A DNA stretch of 64,000 bases from Psychrobacter immobilis. GTDB lineage: Bacteria > Pseudomonadota > Gammaproteobacteria > Pseudomonadales > Moraxellaceae. The notes under the pieces are model-generated. The model saw only the letters and a program-made list of their open reading frames with translations. It was not told the DNA's origin and made no database searches. Position 1 is the stretch's first letter. Each line of letters opens with the position of its first letter. The stretch covers positions 496,001-560,000 of the forward strand of contig CAJGZL010000001.1 of NCBI GenBank assembly GCA_904846145.1. Reading direction: 5' to 3'. Made by a program: the position numbers and the translations under genes. This document shows positions 40,970-50,082 of the stretch, one piece after another.

Positions 40970-41119
40970 ATGATGTCAGCTATCAATAAAAGAAAACCTT
41001 ACAAAATTACTTTTGCAAGGTTGGAGAAAAAAGCCATTATTTTATTTATTTTTCTTATTATCTTAGTTATTTTTTTAGGGATTGGGCTACTGGTTTATAT
41101 CGGTGGTTTGTTTTTATAA
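40970..41119 (+). CDS. Possible 49-residue single-pass membrane protein
   Basis: A short frame translated by hand: a basic N-terminus (MMSAINKRKPYKITFARLEKK) and then about 26 hydrophobic residues (AIILFIFLIILVIFLGIGLL and on to LFL). A basic head followed by a strong membrane helix is what a real small inner-membrane protein looks like, and chance frames rarely give it. Against it: no ribosome site is visible before either ATG (40970 or 40973), and a hairpin lies inside. It begins 18 bp after the DUF2799 gene. No family is recognised. Confidence 0.4.
   Translation: MMSAINKRKPYKITFARLEKKAIILFIFLIILVIFLGIGLLVYIGGLFL
40992..41024 (-). terminator. Possible terminator for tonB-exbB-exbD
   Basis: AACCTTGCAAAA and TTTTGTAAGGTT (one mismatch) around a 4-nt loop, followed on the minus strand by TTTTCTTTTA. 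It lies about 140 bp beyond the exbD stop and inside the small frame at 40970-41119. Confidence 0.5.
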
Positions 41120-41160
41120 GTAAATCTCTAGACGTTCATTAATTAATCATCAAACAACCT

Positions 41161-41562
41161 TTATTCATTCACAAACGCAATCTTAGTCAATCCTGCGGTA
41201 CTCGCCGCTGCTAATACTTGCGCGACACTATCGTATTTACTGTCCTTATCCGCTCGTAGCTGAATTGCTGGATCTTTTCCCGTACTGGCCTCTTGTTGTA
41301 AGCGCGTCTGAAGCTCATCCATACTAATAGCCTCGCTATCCCAAAATATCCCAGCGTCCTTATCGATGCTAATTTGAATAGCCTCTGGTGGCTGCTCATT
41401 CACTGCGGCACTGGTCTTAGGCAAGTCTAATGGTACGGTTGGGTTCAATACCGTTGCCGTCAATAAAAAGATAATCATCAATACCAACATAACGTCGATA
41501 AGCGGGATGAGATTCATCTCGTTTAGCCCTTGAGCGTCATTATCCCCTAGCTGAAATGCCAT
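41161..41562 (-). CDS. exbD: Biopolymer transport protein ExbD
   Basis: Part of the proton-driven ExbB-ExbD motor that energises TonB-dependent outer-membrane transport. It has 133 residues, with a single membrane helix that carries the essential Asp (LIPLIDVMLVLMIIFLLTA) and a periplasmic domain (ADKDSKYDSVAQVLAAASTAGL). It is the last gene of the tonB-exbB-exbD run on the minus strand, 112 bp after exbB. Confidence 0.93.
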   Translation of the reverse strand: MAFQLGDNDAQGLNEMNLIPLIDVMLVLMIIFLLTATVLNPTVPLDLPKTSAAVNEQPPEAIQISIDKDAGIFWDSEAISMDELQTRLQQEASTGKDPAIQLRADKDSKYDSVAQVLAAASTAGLTKIAFVNE

Positions 41563-41674
41563 AATTTTCTCACTACTTTATTAATATACTTGGTTCATGT
41601 GGTTGCCGTATTATTTAAGGCCTGTTAAACCAAAGCTTTGAAACCGTCAAAAAACGCTAGAATATACCTGCTCT

Positions 41675-42349
41675 TTAGAGATTCGAGCTTGAGACATTGC
41701 GATACTGATCATCCGCTTTACTCGTTTGCGTAGGCGCAGATTTTATGAGCGATTTAGTACGCGCGCTGCCCAGTTGTGTAGGCGCTACAGCCGTCAAACT
41801 AATAGATTCGGCGAGCAAATCATGCGCTTTATCATTGGCATAATACATAATGCGACGATTGACGCGTACCGCGAGGTTATAAAACACTACGGCTGGAATA
41901 GCGACCGCTATGCCAAGACCTGTCATGATAAGCGCTTCACCGATTGGCCCTGCTACTTGCCCTAAGCCCGCTTGACCACTAATGCCAATATTATTCAGCG
42001 CATGGAAGATACCCCAGACCGTCCCAAATAGCCCAATAAAAGGCGCAATAGCAGCTGTCGTCCCTAAGATAGGCAGTCCGCGCTCGCTCATATAACGATA
42101 GCGACTGATGTGCTTAAGTAGTGCTTGCTCAGTGACCAAGCGACGCGTGGCAGCATCCGAATCAATAAGTTCAGCACGCTTGACTGCAATCTGCTGGGTT
42201 AAGTCATCAGCTACAATAGTTGCCAGCTTACGACTTTGAATCACCCGTACGATACCTGTCACCCAAGAGATGAGCGATAATCCTAGCAATAAGAAAAATA
42301 AACTCTTAGTGACTAAATCACTAATTTGCCAGTAGTGCATAAAGTCCAT
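41675..42349 (-). CDS. exbB: Biopolymer transport protein ExbB (MotA/TolQ/ExbB family)
   Basis: The proton-channel subunit partner of ExbD. It has 224 residues and three predicted membrane segments. The family motif GTVWGIFHALNNIG and the following GQVAGPIGEALIMTGLGIAVAIPAVVFYNLAVR are clear. The C-terminal cytoplasmic tail is Thr/Ser/Lys-rich. AAGGAG lies 7 bases before the ATG. It sits between tonB and exbD. TolQ is the nearest alternative, but the tonB neighbour and the iron context favour ExbB. Confidence 0.93.
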   Translation of the reverse strand: MDFMHYWQISDLVTKSLFFLLLGLSLISWVTGIVRVIQSRKLATIVADDLTQQIAVKRAELIDSDAATRRLVTEQALLKHISRYRYMSERGLPILGTTAAIAPFIGLFGTVWGIFHALNNIGISGQAGLGQVAGPIGEALIMTGLGIAVAIPAVVFYNLAVRVNRRIMYYANDKAHDLLAESISLTAVAPTQLGSARTKSLIKSAPTQTSKADDQYRNVSSSNL

Positions 42350-42459
42350 TTGGGACTCCTTATAACGTTTAAATAACTTTTAAGATTTATGAAGCTTTCG
42401 AATTGATGAGCTCAAATTGATATAAAGCGCTGTTTTTACAATTTTCTTTATGTGCATTA

Positions 42460-43455
42460 TTACAAGTTCATACGAAATGTGAAAGTGGCTGTGCTTTTCG
42501 TAGGATTGTTACCTCTCGTAGCTGGATGAAGCTTAGCTTTTGATAATGCTCTTATAAAATCTCTGTCAAATTCATTGTTACCTGAAGACTTAGATTTTCT
42601 TATATTCCCTATATTGCCATTAGAGTCAACCGACATACTCACACTGATTGAAGCTTCAAACCCTTGGAAACCGTAATCTTTGTTTTTAATAGATGTAAAT
42701 ATAGGTTCTTTTGACCAACTTGATTTACCTATATTGCCATAACTAACAGGTTCGTTGCTTGCAGCCGCAGCGGCTTTCGCTTTTATAGCATCAGCTTCAG
42801 CTTTCTTAGCATCTGCTAATTCTTGAGCTTTCTTAGCATCTGCTAATTCTTGAGCTCTCTTAGCATCTGCTAATTCTTGGGCTCTCTTAGCATCCGCTAA
42901 TTCTTGGGCTTTCTTAGCATCCGCTAATTCTTGGGCTCTCTTAGCATCTGCTAATTCTTGAGCTTTCTTAGCATCCGCTAATCCTTGAGCTTTATTGGCA
43001 TCCGCTAATTCAGTAGCCGTAGGTTTTTTGACAGTAGAAGGTTGCTGATTAGTATTTGAATCAATAGTCACAGTAGGTTTCTTTTTTATTACAACAGGCT
43101 TATCTTCTACTACTGGCTTGACTGTTTTTTTAACTATAGATTTAGGCTTATCGACAGGCTTAACTTGTTTAACGACCTTTGGTTTAGCAGCAACAGGCTT
43201 AGCTTTGGGTTGAGTCTTAACTTTTTTGACTGGCTCGTCTTCTATCTCTTCAATAACAACTTCTTCGATCTCGACAGGTGGCGGCGGTACTAGCTGTATT
43301 TCGATAGGTGGTGTCACTGTGGGCAGCTCAATGGTAGGCGCAGGCGGTTTTATCGCCACCAAAGCCACTGCTGTCAGCACATGTAGTCCGACGACTAGGC
43401 TAACAGCGAGCATTATCAACTTAACTGGCGGCGTATTAAAATCTGTCAAACTCAT
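42460..43455 (-). CDS. tonB: TonB protein with nine-residue repeats
   Basis: Transmits the energy of ExbBD to outer-membrane receptors. It has 331 residues. The N-terminal membrane anchor (about residues 13-35) is followed by a Pro-rich stretch (PPPPVEIEE), a Lys/Val/Pro-rich spacer, and eight tandem nine-residue repeats with consensus ADAKKAQEL (residues 151-222). The C-terminal TonB-type domain follows (FTSIKNKDYGFQGFEASIS, then RMNL at the end). A Fur-like box at 43505-43519, 50 bp upstream, points to iron repression. It heads the tonB-exbB-exbD unit. Confidence 0.9.
   Translation of the reverse strand: MSLTDFNTPPVKLIMLAVSLVVGLHVLTAVALVAIKPPAPTIELPTVTPPIEIQLVPPPPVEIEEVVIEEIEDEPVKKVKTQPKAKPVAAKPKVVKQVKPVDKPKSIVKKTVKPVVEDKPVVIKKKPTVTIDSNTNQQPSTVKKPTATELADANKAQGLADAKKAQELADAKRAQELADAKKAQELADAKRAQELADAKRAQELADAKKAQELADAKKAEADAIKAKAAAAASNEPVSYGNIGKSSWSKEPIFTSIKNKDYGFQGFEASISVSMSVDSNGNIGNIRKSKSSGNNEFDRDFIRALSKAKLHPATRGNNPTKSTATFTFRMNL
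42790..43005 (-). repeat. Eight tandem 27-bp repeats inside tonB
   Basis: Each 27-bp unit encodes ADAKKAQEL or a near variant (KR for KK; first unit ADANKAQGL, last ADAKKAEAD). Units differ at silent and Lys/Arg positions. The array lengthens the periplasm-spanning part of TonB, and its copy number can be expected to vary between strains. Confidence 0.9.
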
Positions 43456-43504
43456 AACACCCTAATGATTCATCGAAAACAAAGTGAGATGATAATAATG
43501 CAAA

Positions 43505-43519
43505 CGATAACTATTATCA
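43505..43519 (-). promoter_or_regulatory. Fur-like box before tonB
   Basis: CGATAACTATTATCA fits the Fur 7-1-7 consensus TGATAAT-N-ATTATCA at nearly all positions. It lies 50 bp before the tonB start. Confidence 0.65.
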
Positions 43520-43567
43520 ATAATAATTTATAAAACTAATAGCGATTCGCTTTAGAGTTAATAAAAA

Positions 43568-43592
43568 TCATTATCATTAATATTGATAATGA
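43568..43592 (+). promoter_or_regulatory. Fur-like palindrome before the siderophore ABC operon
   Basis: TCATTATCA-N7-TGATAATGA, perfect nine-base arms, lies 137 bp before the binding-protein gene. Its arms are the Fur half-site. It may serve the divergent tonB promoter too. Confidence 0.65.
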
Positions 43593-43728
43593 GTCTCAAT
43601 TCATTTATCATGATTGCTTTAATTTTACTCAAACACTATTTGCAAAATCGATATTAATAAAATCACTTTTCTGTTGTTCAGTCGCCTTATTAACAGACAA
43701 TCTAACCCCTGCTACCTACTGAGCTCTT

Positions 43729-44787
43729 ATGTCTAATACTACCCTTTCATCAAGCTCTGTCTCGAGCCCTTTTATAGCGCCTTTGTTTAAACGTTCTTTA
43801 TTGACTACCCTTACCGCGATAGTACTTGCTAGCGTGAGTGTGACAGGCTGCTCATCATCCGACGACACTCAAGACGATACAAAAAAAGAAAATAATAGCG
43901 CTGACGTATCTTCAAATATTGCAAACAATGATGCGGTTTCTGTTACCACTATTGATATTGATACGGTAAAAGGGGATGTGAGCTTGCCAATTAACCCCTC
44001 ACCGCTAGTGGTGTATGACATGACCTTGATGCAGGATTTGGCAGCGCTTGATGTGGCTGTTGATGGTATGCCAAGCGGTCTGCATTTAGATAATTTGCAC
44101 TCAAAAAACCAGCCCGACCCTAAAGAGGTGGGCACAGTGTTTGAACCAGATCTTGAAGCCCTAAACGCTATGCAGCCGCAAGCTATCTTAGTTGGCTCGC
44201 GGATGGCAGAAAAATACAGTGCACTCTCTAGCATCGCCCCGACGCTGGATATGAGTATTGATACTACCAATATCTATGAGTCAAGCAAACAGCGCCTACA
44301 TGATTTGGGCGCACTATTTGGCAAAAGTGATGAGGCGTTAAAGCTACAGCAAGATATCGACGGTCTTATTGACGAGACAAAAACAGTCACTACTAATAAT
44401 GGCAATGGTTTAGTCGTTATGGTTAATGGCAATAAATTATCAGCCTATGGTGATAAGTCGCGTTTTGGCTTTATCCATAGTGTGCTAGGCGTGCCTATGG
44501 TAGATAATAAAATCGAAGATGGTCGTCATGGTCAGCCAGTATCTTTTGAATATCTGCAAAAAACCAATCCTGATTGGCTATTTGTGATTGATCGTAGTGC
44601 GGCTATCGGTGAGGACAGCGCTGGTGCAAAAGCTGTCTTGAACAATCCGTTGGTTGCACAAACAACAGCATGGAAAAAGAATCAAGTGGTGTATCTAAGT
44701 CCAGATTCTTACTTAGCATTCGGTGGTTATTATCAGTGGATGCAGGATTTAACAGCGATTAAAACCGCATTTAGCAACGCAAAATAG
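43729..44787 (+). CDS. Siderophore ABC transporter, substrate-binding lipoprotein (FatB/CeuE type)
   Basis: Captures a ferric siderophore in the periplasm. The protein has 352 residues with a lipoprotein signal (SVSVTGC, Cys41) and an acidic linker (SSDDTQDDTKKENNSADVSS). The periplasmic-binding fold has the class III pattern: KEVGTVFEPDLEALNAMQPQAILVGSRMAEKYSALSSIAPTLDMSID, and DWLFVIDRSAA with LNNPLVAQTTAWKKNQVVYLSPD. This resembles the FatB/CeuE/YclQ group that binds catecholate or petrobactin-type siderophores; the actual ligand is not known. It is the first gene of a four-gene operon. Confidence 0.85.
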   Translation: MSNTTLSSSSVSSPFIAPLFKRSLLTTLTAIVLASVSVTGCSSSDDTQDDTKKENNSADVSSNIANNDAVSVTTIDIDTVKGDVSLPINPSPLVVYDMTLMQDLAALDVAVDGMPSGLHLDNLHSKNQPDPKEVGTVFEPDLEALNAMQPQAILVGSRMAEKYSALSSIAPTLDMSIDTTNIYESSKQRLHDLGALFGKSDEALKLQQDIDGLIDETKTVTTNNGNGLVVMVNGNKLSAYGDKSRFGFIHSVLGVPMVDNKIEDGRHGQPVSFEYLQKTNPDWLFVIDRSAAIGEDSAGAKAVLNNPLVAQTTAWKKNQVVYLSPDSYLAFGGYYQWMQDLTAIKTAFSNAK

Positions 44788-44835
44788 TAGCTTACAACAG
44801 CCATCCTTTACACCAGCCCTAAATTAGCAGCCGTT

Positions 44836-45954
44836 ATGTCCTTATTTTCTAATCATGCTACTACTAATCACGACACTAGCAGAGATGACGCTAATAGTGA
44901 TACCTCCATATCTTCTACGCCATCAAGATGGCAGCAGATAATGGGGCATTTAACCACTGAACCACGCCACATTAAGATAGCGCCTTGGTTAATAAATACT
45001 ATAAGTCTTATCGTCATGGGGTTTTTGGTATTGCTCAGTCTATCGATTGGTGTGGCAGACTTTTCTTGGTCAGGGATTTTTCATAGCTTTATCACTCACA
45101 GTGCAAACTCAGATAGCTCGCTGCTGTTCGTCAGTCGCATACCACGGACGATTGCCATTATCTTGACTGGCATTGCGATGGCAGTTGCTGGGATGATTAT
45201 TCAAGTGGTGCTCAAAAACCGCTTTGTTGAGCCATCAATGATTGGTGCGACCCAAAGCGCGGCATTAGGATTATTAGTAGTCAGTCTATTCTTTCCTGCC
45301 AGCGCATTGATAATAAAAATGAGTGTAGCAACGATTACAGCAGTATTTGGCATGATGCTATTTATGCTGCTGATTCACCGTATTCCGCCGACTGACTTTT
45401 TGATGATTCCGCTCATTGGTATCGTATTTGGTGGGATTATTGATGCTATTACGACCTTTATTGCCTATCAAACTGAAACCTTGCAGATGCTTAGCATATG
45501 GCAATTTGGCGACTTCTCTAGCGTGTTGGCAGGACGTTACGAGCTACTATGGTTGACCGGCGGATTGTGCATCATCGCTTATATTATCGCCGATAAACTG
45601 ACTATTATAGGTTTAGGAGATAATATCGCTTTGAACTTAGGTATCAGTAAGCGTCAAGTGACTTGGATTGGCGTCGGTATGGTCGCCATGATGAGTGCCG
45701 TTGTAGTCGTCACGGTTGGGGTAATACCCTTTATTGGTTTGGTCGTGCCGAATATCGTCAGCCGTATTATGGGTGATAAGCTCAGGCGCAGCTTACCTGC
45801 CGTTGCCTTGCTAGGTGCTTCTGCGGTATTGATTTGCGATATTATCGGGCGCTCTATTCGTTATCCATTTGAGGTACCAGTAGCGACCGTATTTGGCGTA
45901 GTCGGTACGGTGGTATTTTTATGGCTGTTATTACGTGCGCCTGCTGAGACCTAA
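44836..45954 (+). CDS. Siderophore ABC transporter permease (FecCD family, first)
   Basis: An inner-membrane permease of the FecCD/BtuC family, 372 residues with about nine hydrophobic segments. Features include RIPRTIAIILTGIAMAVAGMIIQVVLKNRFVEPSMIGATQSAALGLL and VGVIPFIGLVVPNIVSRIMGDKLRRSLPA (the ATPase-coupling EAA-like loop). A hydrophilic Asn/Ser/Asp-rich N-terminal tail of about 30 residues precedes the first helix. It lies between the binding-protein gene and the second permease and should pair with the latter (FatD/CeuB position). Confidence 0.88.
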   Translation: MSLFSNHATTNHDTSRDDANSDTSISSTPSRWQQIMGHLTTEPRHIKIAPWLINTISLIVMGFLVLLSLSIGVADFSWSGIFHSFITHSANSDSSLLFVSRIPRTIAIILTGIAMAVAGMIIQVVLKNRFVEPSMIGATQSAALGLLVVSLFFPASALIIKMSVATITAVFGMMLFMLLIHRIPPTDFLMIPLIGIVFGGIIDAITTFIAYQTETLQMLSIWQFGDFSSVLAGRYELLWLTGGLCIIAYIIADKLTIIGLGDNIALNLGISKRQVTWIGVGMVAMMSAVVVVTVGVIPFIGLVVPNIVSRIMGDKLRRSLPAVALLGASAVLICDIIGRSIRYPFEVPVATVFGVVGTVVFLWLLLRAPAET

Positions 45955-46016
45955 GCGATCTATATTGTTTAGATGAGCGTTATCCTACTTGCCATTCTCT
46001 TTTATAAGACTAGCGT

Positions 46017-47075
46017 ATGCCTTTGCCGTCTACTGTTGAAAGCTCACATATCGAAAGCTCGAACACCAATACTAGTCATAATGATCATTCATGGCTTGGC
46101 AAGCTCTCACGCTTACGATTAACGCTAGCATCCCACCCCTGCTTGATTGCTACGGTTGTTTTGCTTATCTCAGCAATACTGTTTTTAACGATTAATGTGC
46201 ATGGTTATTGGGATTTTGCGCTACCTTTGCGTGGTAAAAAGCTATTGGCATTAATGGTTGTCGGCTATGCCATTGGCGTCTCTACACTACTCTTTCAAAC
46301 CTTAACCCATAATCCTATTTTGACGCCATCGTTATTAGGCTTTGACTCGCTTTATGTGCTACTGCAAAGCTTATTGGTTTTCTTTTTAGGGGCGGTTAGC
46401 TTTACTAGCATCGACCCTGTTCTGAAGTTCGGGCTTGAGATTGTATTGATGTTTGGTGCGTCGTTGCTGCTATTTAAAGTGCTGTTTTCCAAAAGCAGTC
46501 AGGATTTAACACGGCTGATATTAGTAGGGGTTATTTTTGGGGTGTTATTTCGCAGCTTATCGGCATTAATTGCACGGCTGATTAATCCTGATGATTTCGT
46601 CGTTGTACAATCAGCGAGCTACGCACAATTTAACACGGTGAATCCGCAGCTGCTCGGTATTAGTCTAGCGATTTGTGCTATTAGCGCTGTATTCGTCTGG
46701 CGCTGGCGCTATCAATGCGATGTATTGATGCTGGGTAAAGCGCAGGCCGTTAATTTAGGTATTCATTATCAACGCTTAGCATTTGGGCTATTAACCGTCA
46801 TCGCGGTATTGGTCGCCACCGCTACCGCACTGGTCGGTCCTGTGACTTTTTTTGGCTTATTAGTTTGCGCCTTGACCAATCGACTTGCCAGTAATATGTA
46901 TCACAGTCAACGGCTCATATTAGTCAGTCTAATCGCCATGATTTGTTTAGTACTTGGCCAAACGCTTTTTGAGCAAGTACTCGGTATGGCGGGCGTATTA
47001 TCAGTAGTCATTGAGCTGGCGGGCGGATTAGTATTTTTAGCCTTGATATTTATGAGTCAACGTCGCTCAAGATAG
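46017..47075 (+). CDS. Siderophore ABC transporter permease (FecCD family, second)
   Basis: The partner permease, 352 residues. It has the same topology: LRGKKLLALMVVGYAIGVSTLLFQTLTHNPILTPSLLGFDSLYVLLQ and LVGPVTFFGLLVCALTNRLASNMYHSQRL (coupling region). It occupies the FatC/CeuC position and follows the first permease by 62 bp. The hydrophilic N-terminal tail is also longer than usual. Confidence 0.88.
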   Translation: MPLPSTVESSHIESSNTNTSHNDHSWLGKLSRLRLTLASHPCLIATVVLLISAILFLTINVHGYWDFALPLRGKKLLALMVVGYAIGVSTLLFQTLTHNPILTPSLLGFDSLYVLLQSLLVFFLGAVSFTSIDPVLKFGLEIVLMFGASLLLFKVLFSKSSQDLTRLILVGVIFGVLFRSLSALIARLINPDDFVVVQSASYAQFNTVNPQLLGISLAICAISAVFVWRWRYQCDVLMLGKAQAVNLGIHYQRLAFGLLTVIAVLVATATALVGPVTFFGLLVCALTNRLASNMYHSQRLILVSLIAMICLVLGQTLFEQVLGMAGVLSVVIELAGGLVFLALIFMSQRRSR

Positions 47076-47132
47076 TAAGCATATTAAGTTACCAAAATTC
47101 AGCTCATAGAGAGTCAAAGAAAAGTAAAAAAT

Positions 47133-47903
47133 ATGATAAAAATAACAGGCGTATCGCATTACATTGGCAAGCAAAAAATCCTGCATGATATTGAGTTATC
47201 ATTGCCCTCCTCACAAGTCATCGCCTTAATCGGCCCTAATGGTGCGGGAAAATCGACTTTGTTCTCAGTCATGGCACGCTTGCAACCACTGCAAAGTGGT
47301 CAAGTAAGCTTTGCTGTAGCTAATGAAGAGCAGGATATCATTCAGTGCGATGCACGGACGCTATCTAAAACAGTCGCAATGCTTAGTCAAGACAACCAAG
47401 TACAAGGGCGATTGCGCGTGCATGAGCTACTGATGTTTGGGCGCTATCCATACCATCAAGGACAACCTACTGCAAAAGATCAGCAAAAAGTCGATGAGAT
47501 TATCGAGCGCTTTGAGCTACGACCTTTAGCCGATCGTTTTTTATCTGCCTTATCGGGTGGGCAACGGCAACGGGTGCTTATTGCGATGATTGTCTGCCAA
47601 GATACGCCCTATTTACTGCTAGATGAGCCATTAAATAACCTTGACATGTATCATTCGGGGCGCTTGATGCGTGAATTACGGGAGTTGAGTCATAGTCAAC
47701 AAAAAACTGTCGTCATTGTCTTGCACGATATCAATCAAGCCGCACAATTTGCCGATACTGTGGTCACTATGAAAGAGGGTCAAGTACAAGCTATTGGTCA
47801 TCCTGTTGAGGTCATCACCCGACAGACTATGAAGGATCTCTATAACGTCGATGTGACCGTACTTAATCATCAAGGTCGTCCAGTGATTGTGGATGCGGTT
47901 TAA
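47133..47903 (+). CDS. Siderophore ABC transporter ATP-binding protein
   Basis: The ATPase that drives the ferric-siderophore permease pair, 256 residues. Walker A is GPNGAGKST, the signature is LSGGQRQRVLIAM, Walker B is YLLLDEPLNNLD, and the switch His is in IVLHDINQAAQFAD. It is the last gene of the four-gene operon and converges on the siderophore-interacting protein gene with only 7 bp between stop codons, leaving no room for a terminator hairpin. Confidence 0.92.
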   Translation: MIKITGVSHYIGKQKILHDIELSLPSSQVIALIGPNGAGKSTLFSVMARLQPLQSGQVSFAVANEEQDIIQCDARTLSKTVAMLSQDNQVQGRLRVHELLMFGRYPYHQGQPTAKDQQKVDEIIERFELRPLADRFLSALSGGQRQRVLIAMIVCQDTPYLLLDEPLNNLDMYHSGRLMRELRELSHSQQKTVVIVLHDINQAAQFADTVVTMKEGQVQAIGHPVEVITRQTMKDLYNVDVTVLNHQGRPVIVDAV

Positions 47904-47910
47904 TGTAGAG

Positions 47911-48666
47911 CTATAAGCTCTCTTCTGCATCCTGACGCTTGATGACTTTATGTTCATCTTCGCTATTATCCAATTTCCAGTAGCTTGAGATATATAAATG
48001 AGTTTTACTGACGTCTTTTTGCTTAAAGTATTGGCGTAGTGCGCGCATACCATTAAATTCGCACGCTGCCCACACTGCAGGTGTACCGTCTAACCAGCTA
48101 AGCGCTTTAACACGCTCAAGTAGTGGATAATGACAGTCACTTGCCTGCGCATTAACGACCCATTCAATCTCGATATTCTTTGGTTTTTTCAGAGACTGGA
48201 TATCGTCTGCGCTTAATACCTCTATGACTGCATAACCAACGGCATCGGCTGGCAGCTGTGCCAAATTGACCGTGATGGCTGGTAGCGCAGTCATATCACC
48301 TGCTAACAAAAACCAATCTGCTTCGGAATTAATGTATTTTTTGGGACCTGGACCACCGATCATAATACTGTCACCAATTTTAGTCGTTTTTGCCCACTCG
48401 GATGCTGGCCCTTCAGCGCCTTGATGATTAAGACCGTGTAATACAAAATCGACATCTATCTCATGATCACGCTGCTGGATAATAGTATAAGTGCGCATGA
48501 TAGGTTTTTGGCATGTATCTTGCGTGAATATAAGTTTGATGTAGGCGCTTTCTTGCTCTGCTGGAAAATCCTTTATGCCTTCTCCTCCCAGCGTAATGCG
48601 GCGCATATTGGGCGTAATGTCAGTGATATTTTCAACTTCTAATATTCTTGGGCTAGGTTTAGTCAT
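47911..48666 (-). CDS. Siderophore-interacting protein (ViuB/FAD-binding type)
   Basis: A cytosolic FAD/NAD(P)H-dependent ferric-siderophore reductase family, 251 residues. The FAD-binding part has RRITLGGEGIKDFPAEQESAYIKLIF, then MRTYTIIQQRDHEIDVDFVLHG and GPASEWAKTTKIGDSIMIGGPGPKKY. The SIP C-terminal domain has WFLLAGDMTALPAITVNLAQLP and AVWAACEFNGMRALRQYFK. It would release iron from the siderophore delivered by the adjacent ABC system. It is the last of a three-gene minus-strand run that begins with the receptor. Confidence 0.92.
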   Translation of the reverse strand: MTKPSPRILEVENITDITPNMRRITLGGEGIKDFPAEQESAYIKLIFTQDTCQKPIMRTYTIIQQRDHEIDVDFVLHGLNHQGAEGPASEWAKTTKIGDSIMIGGPGPKKYINSEADWFLLAGDMTALPAITVNLAQLPADAVGYAVIEVLSADDIQSLKKPKNIEIEWVVNAQASDCHYPLLERVKALSWLDGTPAVWAACEFNGMRALRQYFKQKDVSKTHLYISSYWKLDNSEDEHKVIKRQDAEESL

Positions 48667-48710
48667 TTTTTACTCCTTTTGTTTAAGGGTGTTTGAGGTT
48701 TTAACGATCT

Positions 48711-49994
48711 TCACTTAGATTTTTGCATTGCTTTGCTGCGCGACTGTCGCCCTTTCCACCATAGGTAAACGCCAGTAACGGACAATACTGCCACTGCCAA
48801 ACCAACCAATACTAAGAACACCTGATATAGCAGATGACCCGCCCCTTGACCAATGTGCCCCATATGTAATGTCGATAGCCACTGATCGGTTTTGCTACCA
48901 AATGATGAATTCTGATAACCGAAATTCACTTTTTCAACTTTACCAGTGGCGGCATCAACGGTTATGGAAGACGCACCGCCCTTTTTACCAATATCTTTGT
49001 CAGTTTTAAAACGCATTTGCCACTGGCCGTCATTCTCAACCCAGCGAATGCCTAACAACTGCTGTACCTTTACACTCTTCTGTTGAGCAACGATATTAGC
49101 CTGCGCAGTTAAGTATTCGATACTGTTCGCTTTATCAACCACTGCGGCTGTATTTTTCTGGTTAAGCGTCTCTTTATTCGGCTCAGATGTGGATGCTTTT
49201 GGCCGACCTTCTCTTGTTTCAAGTCCTACAACTACTCGCATCGTAGGCTGATAAACCTCTTTTAAATTAAAGCCGACACTCGACCACGCGATGATGAACA
49301 GTATGACCCAAAGCCATAACCCAAAAGCATGATGTAGGTCATAATTGAGCTTAAAGGTATTGGTCTTAGTACGGATTTTCCACGCGGGTCGCCAGCGCTT
49401 AAGCCATGAGCTGCGTTTTTTATTAGGTTTTTTTTGCTTGGCTTGAGTGTTTTTGACTTTTCTTGGCAAAGTTAAATAAAAGCCAATAAAACAATTGATC
49501 GTCCATACCAATGAAACGATACCTAAAATTAGCTTACCGATATCACCGAGTAATAGATCACGGTGTAGCCAAAATACCTTGTACATGGTATTGCGCCATG
49601 CCCACTGTTCTCTGTCACGAGTGCCGATGATAGCGCCTGTGTAGGGATCGACATAGACCTCATGAAATGGCGCTGTTACTTGAGCACTCACCTGTTTGCC
49701 ATACGCTCTATCAACTGCAAATACCGCTGAGCGTGCAGGCTCAATTGAGGTTGGCATAGAGGAGAACTTATAATCAGGATAAGCGCTAATGACACGGTCG
49801 TGAAGCATCGCTATGGGTAATTGAGGTGTATCTACAGCTTTAATATAAGCCAATTTATGATTAAATCGCTCATCGAGATCATCGTAAAATGCTAATAACG
49901 ACCCTGTAATACCCGCGATTATTAAGAAGCCTGCTATTACAAGTCCAGTATAACGATGTATCAAAAGGCAGGCTTTACGAGGACTAAATGTCAT
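48711..49994 (-). CDS. PepSY-associated transmembrane protein
   Basis: A 427-residue inner-membrane protein of the PepSY_TM family. It starts with KACLLIHRYTGLVIAGFLIIAGITGSLLAFYDDLDERFN and has four membrane segments with conserved His-containing turns (LHRDLLLGDIGKLILG, YDLHHAFGLWLWVILF, LSTLHMGHIGQG), and two periplasmic PepSY-like parts. Such proteins commonly sit beside TonB-dependent receptors and are proposed to help reduce ferric siderophores at the inner membrane; that role is inferred. It lies between the receptor and the siderophore-interacting protein. Confidence 0.85.
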   Translation of the reverse strand: MTFSPRKACLLIHRYTGLVIAGFLIIAGITGSLLAFYDDLDERFNHKLAYIKAVDTPQLPIAMLHDRVISAYPDYKFSSMPTSIEPARSAVFAVDRAYGKQVSAQVTAPFHEVYVDPYTGAIIGTRDREQWAWRNTMYKVFWLHRDLLLGDIGKLILGIVSLVWTINCFIGFYLTLPRKVKNTQAKQKKPNKKRSSWLKRWRPAWKIRTKTNTFKLNYDLHHAFGLWLWVILFIIAWSSVGFNLKEVYQPTMRVVVGLETREGRPKASTSEPNKETLNQKNTAAVVDKANSIEYLTAQANIVAQQKSVKVQQLLGIRWVENDGQWQMRFKTDKDIGKKGGASSITVDAATGKVEKVNFGYQNSSFGSKTDQWLSTLHMGHIGQGAGHLLYQVFLVLVGLAVAVLSVTGVYLWWKGRQSRSKAMQKSK

Positions 49995-50082
49995 GGATGA
50001 CTCTATTTATAGTAATTTTTACGAAAAAATACCAGCCCTTCTTATTAGAAAAGCTAGTATGAAATTTCAGGATGGCGTTTGC

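Noticed and set aside
42790-43005. CRISPR array
   Set aside because: The 27-bp units are directly abutting with no unique spacers and are in frame within tonB.
43869-44270. 133-codon frame opposite the siderophore-binding protein
   Set aside because: Antisense shadow of a clear lipoprotein gene; composition is not that of a folded protein and no start signal is seen.
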